The notes beneath the pieces were generated by a model. That model did no database searches. It was not told the origin of the DNA and was given only the letters and a program-made list of their open reading frames with translations. DNA of 64,000 nt from positions 104,872 to 168,871 of the IMG/VR virus record IMGVR_UViG_3300027969_000043; one strand, 5' to 3'. The stretch comes from a virus. Position 1 is the stretch's first letter; every line of letters begins with the position of its first letter. The position numbers were made by a program, and so were the translations under genes. Positions 1-8,918 of this stretch are shown here, piece by piece.

Positions 1-2
1 AT

Positions 3-311
3 TCATATGTGGTACCAACAATAACACTTTACGATTTTATTAATTTATATAATATTGAACACATTGATTATCTGTGGATAGATGCCCAAGGTCATGATTT
101 TAATGTTATTAAAAGCCTTAAAGATAAAATTAATATAGTAAAAGAAGGCAGATGCGAAGCCGCTCATAATGTTACGTTGTACGAAGGTGTTAATAACAAT
201 TATCAAGATATTATCGATTATTTAAGTAACTTTGGATTTGAATCAGAAATTGAATTAGACCGTTCTGGATTTGGTGCTGAATGTGATGTTTCATTTAAAA
301 AAAGAATATGA
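3..311 (+). CDS. FkbM-family methyltransferase, C-terminal part (5' end outside window)
   Basis: The frame is open to the left edge of the window, so this is the last ~102 codons of a longer gene. The segment LWIDAQGHDFNVIKSL followed by an E-x-A-H stretch resembles the C-terminal half of FkbM-type SAM-dependent methyltransferases, in which D-x-[EQ]-G-x-[ED] carries acidic active-site residues. The stop overlaps the next start (ATGA), which indicates translational coupling with the GDPD-like gene. A role in methylating a sugar or glycan is inferred from the neighbouring epimerase and glycosyltransferases. A GTG at position 9 is not a credible start because the homology continues across it. 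Confidence 0.6.
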   Translation, partial: SYVVPTITLYDFINLYNIEHIDYLWIDAQGHDFNVIKSLKDKINIVKEGRCEAAHNVTLYEGVNNNYQDIIDYLSNFGFESEIELDRSGFGAECDVSFKKRI

Positions 312-757
312 TATTAATATCACATAGAGGAAATACCATTGGGCCAATACCTAATTTGGAAAATGAACCAAAATATATAGATAATGCAATTTCTGATGGT
401 TTTGATGTTGAAGTTGATGTTTGGTGTATAAAAAATAAAGAAGATAATTGGCAATTATTTTTAGGTCATGATGAACCACAATATGGTATAAATTATGATT
501 GGCTTTCTGATAGAATTGCAAATCTTTGGGTACATTGTAAAAATATCGAAGCTATTGAATTTTTTAAAAATACAAAAATTAATTATTTTTGGCATCAATA
601 TGATACATTAACACTAACATCAAACAAATATATTTGGGCGTATCCTGGAAAACAACCAATAAGTGGTAGCATTGCTGTTATGCCTGAAATTAATTCTGAT
701 AACATAACTAAATGTATTGGTGTTTGCTCTGATTATATAAAAAATTATAAAAAATGA
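308..757 (+). CDS. Glycerophosphodiester phosphodiesterase-like protein (short)
   Basis: 149 residues. The N-terminus ISHRGN, then EVDVW and LGHDEP, follow the HRG / E-x-D / HD order of the GDPD TIM-barrel active site (His-Arg, Glu-x-Asp, His). GDPD enzymes hydrolyse glycerophosphodiesters and related phosphodiesters. At about 150 residues it is shorter than typical GDPDs (about 240), so the C-terminal part of the barrel is reduced. It is coupled by ATGA overlaps on both sides, to the methyltransferase upstream and the WecB-like gene downstream, so it is probably part of the same surface-sugar operon. The substrate cannot be read from the sequence. Confidence 0.6.
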   Translation: MILISHRGNTIGPIPNLENEPKYIDNAISDGFDVEVDVWCIKNKEDNWQLFLGHDEPQYGINYDWLSDRIANLWVHCKNIEAIEFFKNTKINYFWHQYDTLTLTSNKYIWAYPGKQPISGSIAVMPEINSDNITKCIGVCSDYIKNYKK

Positions 758-1758
758 TATTATTAACTTACGGGACTAGACCAGAATATATAAAAATTAA
801 ACCATTAATTAACGAAATGGTGAAACAAAATATATCATTTAAAACATTATTTACAGGTCAACATAAAGACATAGTAAATAATGATGCTGATTTTGTTTTA
901 GATATGAAAAATTATGGTGAAAATAGATTGGATAATATTATACAAAATTGTATGAATATGCCGTCAAGCTGGTTTGATGGGATTGACTATATTTTAGTTC
1001 AAGGCGATACAACATCGGTTACTGGATTAGCGCTAGCGGCACTACATAGAAAAATAAAATTAATACATCTAGAAGCTGGCCTTAGAACATATGACACCGA
1101 AAATCCTTACCCCGAAGAAAATAATAGACGAATCGTTTCAACAATTGCTGACATACATCTATGTCCAACAGAGCAAAATAAAATTAATTTATTAAACGAA
1201 AACATTCCTGAGAATAAAATATATGTTGTTGGTAATACTGGTTTAGATAATTTATTAAATTTAAACTATGAAATAAAATACGATAATAAAATTTTAATAA
1301 CTCTTCATAGACGTGAAAATCATGAAAAAATGGATGAGTGGTTTATTGCTTTAAACAATATTGCAAAAAGATACAAAGATTACGAATTTATATTACCAAT
1401 ACATCCAAACCCAAATGTTCAAAAACATAAACATTTGTTAACAGACATTAAAGTTATCAACCCATTAAATCATGAAGAACTTATAAAATATTTATTTACT
1501 ATAAAATTAGTTATTACCGATAGCGGTGGTATACAAGAAGAATGTAGTTTTTTAAACAAAAAATGTTTGGTTTGTCGAAAAATAACAGAAAGACCAGAAT
1601 CGGTAGGTTTAACCAGTTTTTTAGTTGATGAACCAGAAAATTTATATGGGCTGTTTGAAGAACATATTAAATCAGCAACATCAATGGATGACCAAAAATG
1701 TCCATTCGGTGACGGAAAATCATCCGAAAGAATTTGTAATATTTTTAGATATTTATAG
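754..1758 (+). CDS. wecB: UDP-N-acetylglucosamine 2-epimerase (WecB-like)
   Basis: 334 residues of GT-B fold. Hallmarks of the non-hydrolysing UDP-GlcNAc 2-epimerase are present in order: GTRPE at 7-11, QGDTTS at 83-88, HLEAGLRT at 105-112 followed by a PEE-x-NR stretch, HRREN at 185-189, and TDSGGIQEE at 255-263. The enzyme interconverts UDP-GlcNAc and UDP-ManNAc, which feeds surface polysaccharide synthesis. It is slightly shorter than cellular WecB (about 370). The start overlaps the preceding stop (ATGA). In a phage it may supply a sugar for glycosylating virion, DNA or host envelope together with the glycosyltransferases at 3.6-5.6 kb. That role is inference. Confidence 0.92.
   Translation: MILLTYGTRPEYIKIKPLINEMVKQNISFKTLFTGQHKDIVNNDADFVLDMKNYGENRLDNIIQNCMNMPSSWFDGIDYILVQGDTTSVTGLALAALHRKIKLIHLEAGLRTYDTENPYPEENNRRIVSTIADIHLCPTEQNKINLLNENIPENKIYVVGNTGLDNLLNLNYEIKYDNKILITLHRRENHEKMDEWFIALNNIAKRYKDYEFILPIHPNPNVQKHKHLLTDIKVINPLNHEELIKYLFTIKLVITDSGGIQEECSFLNKKCLVCRKITERPESVGLTSFLVDEPENLYGLFEEHIKSATSMDDQKCPFGDGKSSERICNIFRYL
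1749..1756 (+). promoter_or_regulatory. Late-type promoter motif upstream of phoH
   Basis: ATATTTAT, 11 nt before the phoH-like ATG at 1768 and inside the end of the preceding gene. One of about 27 similarly placed copies in the first 57 kb. Confidence 0.5.
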
Positions 1759-1767
1759 TAAAAATAC

Positions 1768-2616
1768 ATGAACAAAAAAAGCACAGATAGAAAACCAAAA
1801 ACAAGAAGAAATGCTGATATTGAACTATCAGCATTTTCTGAATCTAACGGTGAAACAACCCCAAAAAAAGAAGTCTTATCAACAATTAGACTTGAAATAA
1901 AACATAAAAACGAGACACAAAAAAAGTTAACACAAGCAATAAAAAAGAACGATGTTACAATATGCGCTGGACCCGCTGGTACAGGCAAAACCCTGCTTAG
2001 TGTATTTGAAGCTTTGCTATTGTTGAAAACCTATCCAGAAAAATATAAAGAAATCAAGTTGGTTAAATCAATAACACAACTTAAAAATGAAGACCTTGGT
2101 ATACTGCCTGGTGATGAGAAAGAAAAAATGAAATTTCTCATGATGTCTTATTTAGATGCTTTTTATAAAATTATTGGCGAAGGTCTTACAAATAAACTAA
2201 TTGATTCTGGGTTAATTAAAATGGAGGTTTTTGGTGCTATACGTGGAAGGTCTTTTACAAACTGCATTATATTAGTTGACGAATTTCAAAACATTACCCA
2301 CGATAATGCAAAAACATTCCTAACTAGATTTTCAGACGATACAAAGGTTATTGTTTTAGGTGATACGGGTCAAATTGATTTAAAAAATAAAAAAGATAGT
2401 TCATTAGAAAGATTAATTGAAAGGGTAAATTTAACACCAATCGAAGGCGTTGGAGTTGTTGAATTTAATGAATCAGAAACTGTTAGACACAGACTTACTA
2501 GCTACTTTATTAACGTATTTAAAGAACCAGAACAACCCAAACAAGAACAGCAACAAAACAAAAAAAATACAAAAAAATCTATTTTTAAAAGTTTTATCGA
2601 TTTATTTAAAAAATAA
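1768..2616 (+). CDS. phoH: PhoH-like P-loop ATPase
   Basis: 282 residues. Walker A GPAGTGKT at 68-75, the PhoH-typical KSITQL and LGILPGD stretch near 100-116, and Walker B ILVDEFQN at 168-175 followed by VLGDTGQ. This is the standard layout of the PhoH NTPase domain, which is very common in large lytic phages. The function is an ATPase or predicted RNA helicase of unclear role. The N-terminal 45 residues and the C-terminal 35 are lysine-rich and low complexity. It stands alone between the sugar operon and unknown genes and has its own ATATTTAT motif. Confidence 0.93.
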   Translation: MNKKSTDRKPKTRRNADIELSAFSESNGETTPKKEVLSTIRLEIKHKNETQKKLTQAIKKNDVTICAGPAGTGKTLLSVFEALLLLKTYPEKYKEIKLVKSITQLKNEDLGILPGDEKEKMKFLMMSYLDAFYKIIGEGLTNKLIDSGLIKMEVFGAIRGRSFTNCIILVDEFQNITHDNAKTFLTRFSDDTKVIVLGDTGQIDLKNKKDSSLERLIERVNLTPIEGVGVVEFNESETVRHRLTSYFINVFKEPEQPKQEQQQNKKNTKKSIFKSFIDLFKK

Positions 2617-2651
2617 CTTGACTTTATTCTTATAATTACTATCATTCTACC

Positions 2652-3254
2652 ATGAATATAGGTATATCAATAAATGAAGTTTTAAGAGATTTTTTAGGTC
2701 AGTTATTATACACATACGACAAGTATATTGAAAAAACTGATATTAAAGAAACAGAAATTACCAGTCTAAACTTAACAGAATTTTTAAAATTCGAGAGCGT
2801 AGACGAATGTAATAAGTTTTTATATTTAGAAGCACCCCTAGAAATCTTTGGCCATGCAGATTTAAAATTTGATGGCGTAATGGCTCACTTTAATAATCTT
2901 TTAATGGACATTAAAGATGAGGAAGAACACCAAATTATTTTGGTTGGTAAAGAAATAAACAAAAGCATCCCATCAACATTTTTCTTTTTATCCAAAACTG
3001 GATGTAGAGCAGAAAAAATAAATTTTGTTCAAAACGCAATAAACGAATGGGATAATGTTGATTTATTAATTACCGCAAACCCAGATGCGCTTCAAAATAA
3101 ACCGAACGGTAAAATTAGCGTAAAGGTTAAAGCACCATACAACGAAAATGTATCCGCCGATTACGAAATCGATTCTATTTTAGATTTTATTAAAGACCAA
3201 GACTTAAGAGATAAAATCATAAATTCAAAAATAACAACTTACGAAGAAATTTAA
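2652..3254 (+). CDS. Conserved-looking phage protein of unknown function
   Basis: 200 residues, acidic, with no signal peptide or membrane segment. The middle holds an alternating hydrophobic pattern with ILVGKE, TFFFLSKTG and VDLLITANPDA, which looks like an alpha/beta (Rossmann-like or HAD-like) fold. I cannot assign a family. It is followed after 3 nt by the next gene, so the two are probably co-transcribed. Confidence 0.7.
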   Translation: MNIGISINEVLRDFLGQLLYTYDKYIEKTDIKETEITSLNLTEFLKFESVDECNKFLYLEAPLEIFGHADLKFDGVMAHFNNLLMDIKDEEEHQIILVGKEINKSIPSTFFFLSKTGCRAEKINFVQNAINEWDNVDLLITANPDALQNKPNGKISVKVKAPYNENVSADYEIDSILDFIKDQDLRDKIINSKITTYEEI

Positions 3255-3257
3255 ACT

Positions 3258-3617
3258 ATGTTAGAATTTGGTGACTCAGTCTTTTATATAGACTTAAAAG
3301 CTTTTGACAAAGCCATTACTATTATTGATGGTAAAAACCCAGAAGATTTAAATGTAGAAACAGAAACAAAAACAACACTAAATGAAAAAGGTGAAATTTT
3401 AATGAGTGAAGTGTTTCAAAGAACAAGCCAAAGAGGTAAAGAAATTGATGCAACAAAATATGATTTACTTAAAACATTTATTGAGTACATTATAGATTAT
3501 GAAGACGAAAGCGACGACACACTAGGTGCCGACAGAGCGCTATCTCAAACACCTCTAGGATATAAAATAGTATTTAATACCTTATTAAAGGAGAATATAT
3601 TAAAAGAAAAACCATAA
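3258..3617 (+). CDS. Hypothetical protein
   Basis: 119 residues, acidic, beginning three bases after the previous stop. Its N-terminus (FGDSVFYIDLKAFDKAI) looks like a small beta-rich cytosolic or virion protein. No motif is recognised. Position between phoH and glycosyltransferase genes gives no firm function. Confidence 0.65.
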   Translation: MLEFGDSVFYIDLKAFDKAITIIDGKNPEDLNVETETKTTLNEKGEILMSEVFQRTSQRGKEIDATKYDLLKTFIEYIIDYEDESDDTLGADRALSQTPLGYKIVFNTLLKENILKEKP

Positions 3618-3644
3618 TAAAAAATAAAAATAAAAAAAAAAGAA

Positions 3645-4766
3645 ATGGTAGACGAAAAAGTAAAACAAGTTAATGAGATTATTGAAAAATTAGACAAAAA
3701 AGATTTTAGTCTATATTTTTTCACACTTGACACAAAGGGAAACCCAACAGCAGGAATTGCAAACATTTATGAGCACGTAAAAGTATTAAATGAATTGGGT
3801 TACAATGCAAAAATTTTGCATGAGAAAAATGATTACAAATTAAGAGGTGATGAAAGTGGTATGGGTATTGCAGATTGGTTAGGTGAAGAATATGCTGCAC
3901 TACCACACGCATCAATCGAAAATCAAAATTTAAATGTTTCACCAGCTGACTTTATTGTCATCCCAGAAATATTTCCAACACTAATGGACCAAATTAAAGG
4001 ATTTCCATGTAGAAAAATTGTATTATCTCAGTGTTATGATTATTTATTGGACCTTTTACCAATCGGAAAAAGATGGGAAGCCGATTATGGTTTTGGACAT
4101 GTGATTACAACTAGCGATAAACAAGCTAATTATCTAAGAAATCTTTTTCCGTCTATTAAAACACATACAATACCTGTATCAATACCAAGTTATTTCAAAC
4201 CAAATGAAAAACCAAAAGTTCCAGTTATTGCAATCTTAACAAGAAATCAAGGTGATGCGGCTAAAATGGCAAAATCATTTTATTTACAATATCCAATTTA
4301 CAAATGGGTTAGTTTTAAAGAATTAAGAGGTCTATCTAGACAACAATTTGCTGAGGAATTATCTAAATGTTGTTTAGCTGTATGGATTGACGATAATTCT
4401 GGATTTGGAACATTCCCAATTGAAGCTATGGAGTGCGGAACGCCTGTTATTGGTAAAATACCAAACATGGTTCCTGAGTGGATGGAAACAATTGACGAGA
4501 CTGGTAATCAAGCTATCAATAATAACGGAGTTTGGACAAACACAACACTTAATATCCCAGAATTAATTGCAACATACATGAAGGTTTGGTTTGAAGATTC
4601 AGTACCATCTGATTTAATCGAATCAATTAAAAAATCTACTGGTTTATATTCACCTGAAAAACAAAAAGAAACAATTGAACGCGTATACGGTCAACTAATT
4701 GAAGAAAGAATACAAGAATTTAATAACATTTTAAAAGCTCAAACAGCTGTAGAAGAAAGTAAATAA
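3645..4766 (+). CDS. Glycosyltransferase, GT-B fold (GT4-like)
   Basis: 373 residues. The C-terminal half carries SGFGTFPIEAMECGTPVIG (residues about 252-270), the E-x7-E-like nucleotide-sugar binding signature of GT4-type retaining glycosyltransferases. The N-terminal half has the expected opening of a Rossmann domain with a TAGIANIYEHVK helix. It transfers a sugar from a nucleotide-sugar donor; acceptor unknown. Next to a second glycosyltransferase (10 nt apart) and 2 kb downstream of a WecB-like epimerase, it is probably part of a glycosylation set. Confidence 0.82.
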   Translation: MVDEKVKQVNEIIEKLDKKDFSLYFFTLDTKGNPTAGIANIYEHVKVLNELGYNAKILHEKNDYKLRGDESGMGIADWLGEEYAALPHASIENQNLNVSPADFIVIPEIFPTLMDQIKGFPCRKIVLSQCYDYLLDLLPIGKRWEADYGFGHVITTSDKQANYLRNLFPSIKTHTIPVSIPSYFKPNEKPKVPVIAILTRNQGDAAKMAKSFYLQYPIYKWVSFKELRGLSRQQFAEELSKCCLAVWIDDNSGFGTFPIEAMECGTPVIGKIPNMVPEWMETIDETGNQAINNNGVWTNTTLNIPELIATYMKVWFEDSVPSDLIESIKKSTGLYSPEKQKETIERVYGQLIEERIQEFNNILKAQTAVEESK

Positions 4767-4775
4767 TTTAAAAAT

Positions 4776-5579
4776 ATGAAAAAAAGTAACTCAAATATCT
4801 CGGTAATCTTACCTGTACACGAATTAACCGAAGAAACAAAACCAATGTTTTTAAACGCCATTAAAAGCGTTGAACAACAAACTGTAAAACCTGATGAATT
4901 AGTTATTGTAATTCCAAAAGGTAGCGGTATTGCTAAATATATCAAAACCGTAGATTTCGGCGAAATAAAAGAAATCGTGTCGGTTGTTGAAAATGACGGT
5001 GAAACTGATTTTGCTAGCCAAATAAATTACGGTGTATCTAAAGCAAAATCTGAATGGGTTTCATTCTTAGAATTAGATGACGAATATGCTAACATCTGGT
5101 TTAAAAATGTTTTAGAATACACAAAGGCTCATACCAATGTTGAATTGTTTATGCCACTTGTTGTTGATGTAGATGCAAATGGCTCATTTGTTGGGTTTAC
5201 TAACGAAGCTGTTTGGGCAACTGGATTCTCAGACGAATTAGGTGTGTTAGATTTAAACGCATTATTAATGTATCAGAATTTTAATATTGATGGTATTGTT
5301 GTTAAAAAATCTATATTTGAATCATATGGTGGATTTAAACCTAGTATTAAATTAACATTTATATATGAATTCTTATTAAGAATGACATTTAAAGATGTTA
5401 AGGTAATGACAATTCCTAGATTTGGATACAAACACGTAAATCAAAGACCTGGTTCTTTATTTGATAATTACAAAAATACAATTGACCCAGCTGAAGCTAG
5501 ATGGTGGTTAAGTCAAGCAAAAAAAGAATATTATTTCGATAAAGATAGAAAAATAACGTATGAAACACAAAAAGTGTAA
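4776..5579 (+). CDS. Glycosyltransferase, GT-A fold (GT2-like)
   Basis: 267 residues. ISVILPVHE at 8-16 is the typical first strand of GT2 enzymes, followed by a helix and SVEQQTVKPDELVIV. The acidic ELDDEY at 99-104 sits where the metal-binding DxD normally lies. The terminal region RFGYKHVNQRPGS resembles the lid segment of this fold. It ends one base before the gp55-like gene, so glycosyltransferase and sigma factor are probably on one transcript. Confidence 0.78.
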   Translation: MKKSNSNISVILPVHELTEETKPMFLNAIKSVEQQTVKPDELVIVIPKGSGIAKYIKTVDFGEIKEIVSVVENDGETDFASQINYGVSKAKSEWVSFLELDDEYANIWFKNVLEYTKAHTNVELFMPLVVDVDANGSFVGFTNEAVWATGFSDELGVLDLNALLMYQNFNIDGIVVKKSIFESYGGFKPSIKLTFIYEFLLRMTFKDVKVMTIPRFGYKHVNQRPGSLFDNYKNTIDPAEARWWLSQAKKEYYFDKDRKITYETQKV

Positions 5580-6308
5580 ATGGTTAGCAAAAGAGGACGC
5601 AAAAGAAAGAATGAAATGTATTTTGGTCCAGACGAAGAAAATGCCGTTAACGAATACTTAGCATCAACTGATGATACCGAAAGAAACTTGATTTACAACA
5701 AATGGTTAAAAGAGCCATTGGATAAAATGATAGAATCTATTATTAGAAAATATAAATTATATAGAAAGGGTGAAACGTTTGAAGATTTACACAGCGACAC
5801 CCTTTCATTTCTAATGACAAAAGCACATAAGTTTGAACATGGTAGAGGTAAAAAAGCATATTCTTACTATGGCACGATATGTAAACATTATATTTTAGGA
5901 TTATTAATCAAGGATGAAAAGTATATTAAACAAACAGCATCCTATGAAGATATATCTTCCGACTTAGAAGAACGTAAAGAGTTAAGCTATGTTATTGATG
6001 AAGATGATTTTCAAATGGATGAGTTTTTTAAAAAACTTACAAATGGTATCAAGGATGAATTAGACGATGAGAACTTACCACCAAAAAAACGATTAACCGA
6101 AAATGAAAAAAAAGTAGGTCAATCCCTGATTGAAATATTACAAAATTGGGAAACATCGTTTGATGCTATGAGTGGTGGTTCTAAATATAATAAAAACTCC
6201 GTACTAGAAACCATGCGAAACTACACCAATCTATCAACCAAAGATATAAGATTGGCTATGAGAAGATTTAAAGAGTTATACGAATTTTTAAAATTCAAAA
6301 CCCTGTAA
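5580..6308 (+). CDS. Putative late-transcription sigma factor (T4 gp55-like)
   Basis: 242 residues, starting immediately after the upstream stop. The first half has a sigma-70 region-2-like arrangement: long basic/acidic helices around residues 50-130 including GETFEDLHSDTLSFL and a KAYSYYGTICKHYI segment rich in aromatic residues, as in the DNA-melting helix. The C-terminal part (STKDIRLAMRRFKELYEF) is helical. T4 gp55 (185 residues) redirects host RNA polymerase to late promoters. A longer, divergent version would fit the unusual ATATTTAT motif seen before most genes here. Assignment is from pattern and length only. Confidence 0.6.
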   Translation: MVSKRGRKRKNEMYFGPDEENAVNEYLASTDDTERNLIYNKWLKEPLDKMIESIIRKYKLYRKGETFEDLHSDTLSFLMTKAHKFEHGRGKKAYSYYGTICKHYILGLLIKDEKYIKQTASYEDISSDLEERKELSYVIDEDDFQMDEFFKKLTNGIKDELDDENLPPKKRLTENEKKVGQSLIEILQNWETSFDAMSGGSKYNKNSVLETMRNYTNLSTKDIRLAMRRFKELYEFLKFKTL

Positions 6309-6332
6309 ACGTATTTAAAAATCTTTTACTTA

Positions 6333-6340
6333 ATATTTAT
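6333..6340 (+). promoter_or_regulatory. Late-type promoter motif
   Basis: ATATTTAT, 16 nt before the ATG at 6357. Start of the baseplate and tail gene run. Confidence 0.5.
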
Positions 6341-6356
6341 ATAAAAATATATTATC

Positions 6357-6740
6357 ATGCCAAGGAAAAAAAAACAAGATGTAAAAGTAAATGACGTTGA
6401 AAGCTTAGAGGGTTTAATGCAAGAAACTTACAATGATGCGTGTCTACAAATAAATGATGCTCAACGAAGCATAAATGAATTAGCATCAAGCGCCACACCA
6501 CAAGATGTAGACGATTTAACAAAAATAGCTAAAGAAAAAGGTGGTCTTTTAAAGGTAAAAGATTCTGCGATTAGAATTAAACTAGAATTAGCAAAACTAC
6601 AAAGCGATATACTTAAAAATAGAGGCGATGCCGAAACAGCAATTCAAGAAAGAACTGATGGCAAAGCGTCTTTAAATGATTTTAAATCAATTAGGGAAAT
6701 GCTTAAAAACGATAAGGATATTGAGAACCAACAAGATTAA
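6357..6740 (+). CDS. Small coiled-coil phage protein
   Basis: 127 residues, lysine-rich N-terminus (PRKKKQ), then continuous predicted helix with heptad-like spacing through residues 15-120 (for example RIKLELAKLQSDILKNR). Size, helical content and position directly after a sigma factor are compatible with a T4 gp16-like small terminase, but no motif proves it. It could equally be a chaperone or structural accessory. It is followed after 2 nt by a large structural gene. Confidence 0.65.
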   Translation: MPRKKKQDVKVNDVESLEGLMQETYNDACLQINDAQRSINELASSATPQDVDDLTKIAKEKGGLLKVKDSAIRIKLELAKLQSDILKNRGDAETAIQERTDGKASLNDFKSIREMLKNDKDIENQQD

Positions 6741-6742
6741 TA

Positions 6743-8257
6743 ATGTCTAATTTAGTCAAAAAAAAGCAAATATTTGGTAACATTGCGGCAGACAGGACGA
6801 TTACTGAGGGTATGCCAAAATTAAAGACTACCTCATCAATGCCATCAATTAATAACACTGGCAATGTGGTTGCTTTTTTAACAGATTTAATCAAGGCGCT
6901 TGATGGTTATGAAGAACTAGTAGATACTGTAATTGATACAATCACAAAATATCTTGGTACAATTGAAACCGAGATAAAAAATGCGCTTCAACTAGAATTA
7001 AAAGCTATCGTAAGCTGTGGTGTCAACCCTAGCCTACCCGATTATATTAAATCAACAGGTAACGGGATAAAATTTACTGTTGATAAGATAGATTTTACAA
7101 ACATATTAAAAATTGACCCAAGTTCAACTGCTGGTGGACTTATTTATACCGATTTAACACCAAATCTAATTGATAGCAAAGATTTTAATACTTTTTTATA
7201 CCAAGTAATACAAAATGATGGGTCTGTTAATGGATGGGGTCATCAAACAACGGGTGCTGACATATTAACGTTTCAGTTTAAATCTGTTGACATTGCGGGT
7301 ATAGACCCAAACAATACTCTAACTATTAAAGCGGCTCAATCATATGATAATAAATCATTAAGCGACATAAACAATAATTTTATAAATAGTGTGACACTAT
7401 TTGATTCAGCAAAACTATTAACAAAACTAGTTGATAATATATTTGGTACTGTATCTAACCTAGCAAAAACATCAAAAAACTTTTTAGAGAGTAAATCAAA
7501 AACAAATTTTATTATTAATAAAATTACAAATACCGAGGGTAATGATATACTTTCAGACAATTTTTTTGATTTTTCAAATAAAGATAAAAAATTTTTTGAA
7601 GACGAAGCTAATTTATGGAAACAAGGAAAAGCCATATATAAAACATCTGGCGAATTCACTTCACAAATATCAGATGTATCATTAAAAAATATGACCAAAT
7701 CTGTTTCTGGTGCAACAACCGAAGCAGCAAAAAAAGATGCGATAAAAAAATCTTTAAACGACTTAACAAATCAAATTACAAAAGCGTCAAATGATGCAAC
7801 CAAATTGATTAACAATAGAAACAATCAATTAAAAAAATTAAGTAATAAACTTGATTCTTTTAGTAAAATTAAAATTGACCATAAAGCATTAAGCTTAAAT
7901 TTTATTCAACAAATTATAAATGATTTTGTTAAAGTTATTGTTAATGTTTTATTATCGCCAAAGATTGTTACAATATTTCTTTTAAATTTTAAAATTATAT
8001 ACGGCCCAAACGAAACATTTTCAGACCCAATTGATTTTATCAAAAAAAATAGAAATTTAGTTAAAAATGTTGTAAAAAGAGTAAGTGGTATTATAATAAA
8101 AATATTATTAAAAAAAGTAATAAAAAGAATAACAAAGTTAATTGCAGAATCTAGACTTAAAAAAGAAATTGATAAAAACAAAGCAAAAGTAACACAATTG
8201 TTAAGTTTAGTTGGCGTTCCGCAAGATGTACTTAGACAAATAAACGGACTTATATGA
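6743..8257 (+). CDS. Large putative baseplate or tail structural protein
   Basis: 504 residues. The N-terminal half is Asn/Thr/Ser-rich with short beta-like segments. The C-terminal third is strongly basic and helical with hydrophobic runs around 395-450 (VIVNVLLSPKIVTIFLLNF) that look amphipathic or membrane-prone. It starts 2 nt after its neighbour, and the following gene starts 4 nt before its stop. Placed directly before the OB-fold baseplate gene, a virion baseplate or hub role is inferred. No family was recognised. Confidence 0.65.
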   Translation: MSNLVKKKQIFGNIAADRTITEGMPKLKTTSSMPSINNTGNVVAFLTDLIKALDGYEELVDTVIDTITKYLGTIETEIKNALQLELKAIVSCGVNPSLPDYIKSTGNGIKFTVDKIDFTNILKIDPSSTAGGLIYTDLTPNLIDSKDFNTFLYQVIQNDGSVNGWGHQTTGADILTFQFKSVDIAGIDPNNTLTIKAAQSYDNKSLSDINNNFINSVTLFDSAKLLTKLVDNIFGTVSNLAKTSKNFLESKSKTNFIINKITNTEGNDILSDNFFDFSNKDKKFFEDEANLWKQGKAIYKTSGEFTSQISDVSLKNMTKSVSGATTEAAKKDAIKKSLNDLTNQITKASNDATKLINNRNNQLKKLSNKLDSFSKIKIDHKALSLNFIQQIINDFVKVIVNVLLSPKIVTIFLLNFKIIYGPNETFSDPIDFIKKNRNLVKNVVKRVSGIIIKILLKKVIKRITKLIAESRLKKEIDKNKAKVTQLLSLVGVPQDVLRQINGLI

Positions 8258-8703
8258 GTGATGCTAACACAGAAAAAAAATCAGAATTTTCAACTGATGA
8301 TTTAAATTTTAACTCTATTGGTAGTGTACTAGATTTAATATTATCAGCCTTTAAATTACAAAAACCTCCAATCGAGGCATTACCACCACCATTATTATTA
8401 GCTGGCGGTCAATTACGCCCAGGCGTAACCGCAACCGAAGTAGCCGCTAGAATAATATCTAGACAATCCGAATCGGGTGCGCTTGTTGGTGATGTTTTTG
8501 CTGATGGAGATAATATTGCTCAAGCAATGGAGTTAATTAGAATTCAAGAAATAATGGACTCCCTATTAACCGAAGGCAAAATAGAAGTTATAATACCACC
8601 TGGGATACCTGTACAAACACTTGGAATTGGTAATCTCGGTGCACCAGTCGCTTCATTTGGCGCAACTACAACATTTGCATCTGGATGGGGTGTTTTACGT
8701 TAA
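8254..8703 (+). CDS. Putative baseplate-associated protein
   Basis: 149 residues, overlapping the previous stop (ATGA). It has a proline/leucine-rich centre (EALPPPLLLAGGQLRPG) and a Gly/Ala/Thr-rich C-terminus ending in ASGWGVLR, like small structural or assembly proteins. Its place within a tightly packed tail run supports a virion role. Function not recognised. Confidence 0.65.
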   Translation: MSDANTEKKSEFSTDDLNFNSIGSVLDLILSAFKLQKPPIEALPPPLLLAGGQLRPGVTATEVAARIISRQSESGALVGDVFADGDNIAQAMELIRIQEIMDSLLTEGKIEVIIPPGIPVQTLGIGNLGAPVASFGATTTFASGWGVLR

Positions 8704-8713
8704 AAAAATTTTT

Positions 8714-8917
8714 ATGGAAAAAAATGAAAAAAAATCTTTGTTTGAAGAATTAGAAGAAAAATCTAATAATGAAATTTTATTTGAAATCAAACAAATGGAG
8801 GCTGACCACGAAGCCTTAAAATTAAAAATGATAAAAGATTACGATAAATTAATCGAAATCGAAAAAAAATTTGAAAGAGCAAATTTAATATTACTTAAAA
8901 GATTAAAAGGGGAATAA
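8714..8917 (+). CDS. Small coiled-coil protein
   Basis: 67 residues, almost entirely charged helix (E/K-rich, LFEELEEKSNNEILFEIKQM). A longer frame exists upstream but overlaps the preceding gene. The ATG at 8714 follows directly after that gene and is preferred. It is one nt from the OB-fold baseplate gene, so probably an assembly or bridging factor of the baseplate. Function unknown. Confidence 0.6.
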   Translation: MEKNEKKSLFEELEEKSNNEILFEIKQMEADHEALKLKMIKDYDKLIEIEKKFERANLILLKRLKGE

Positions 8918-8918
8918 T

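Noticed and set aside
1470-1988. Minus-strand frame of 172 codons antisense to the epimerase and phoH genes
   Set aside because: Overlaps two well-supported genes and has hydrophobic low-complexity composition typical of antisense frames.
6357-6740. Assignment as small terminase (gp16)
   Set aside because: Only coiled-coil content and position support it, so it is left as unknown.
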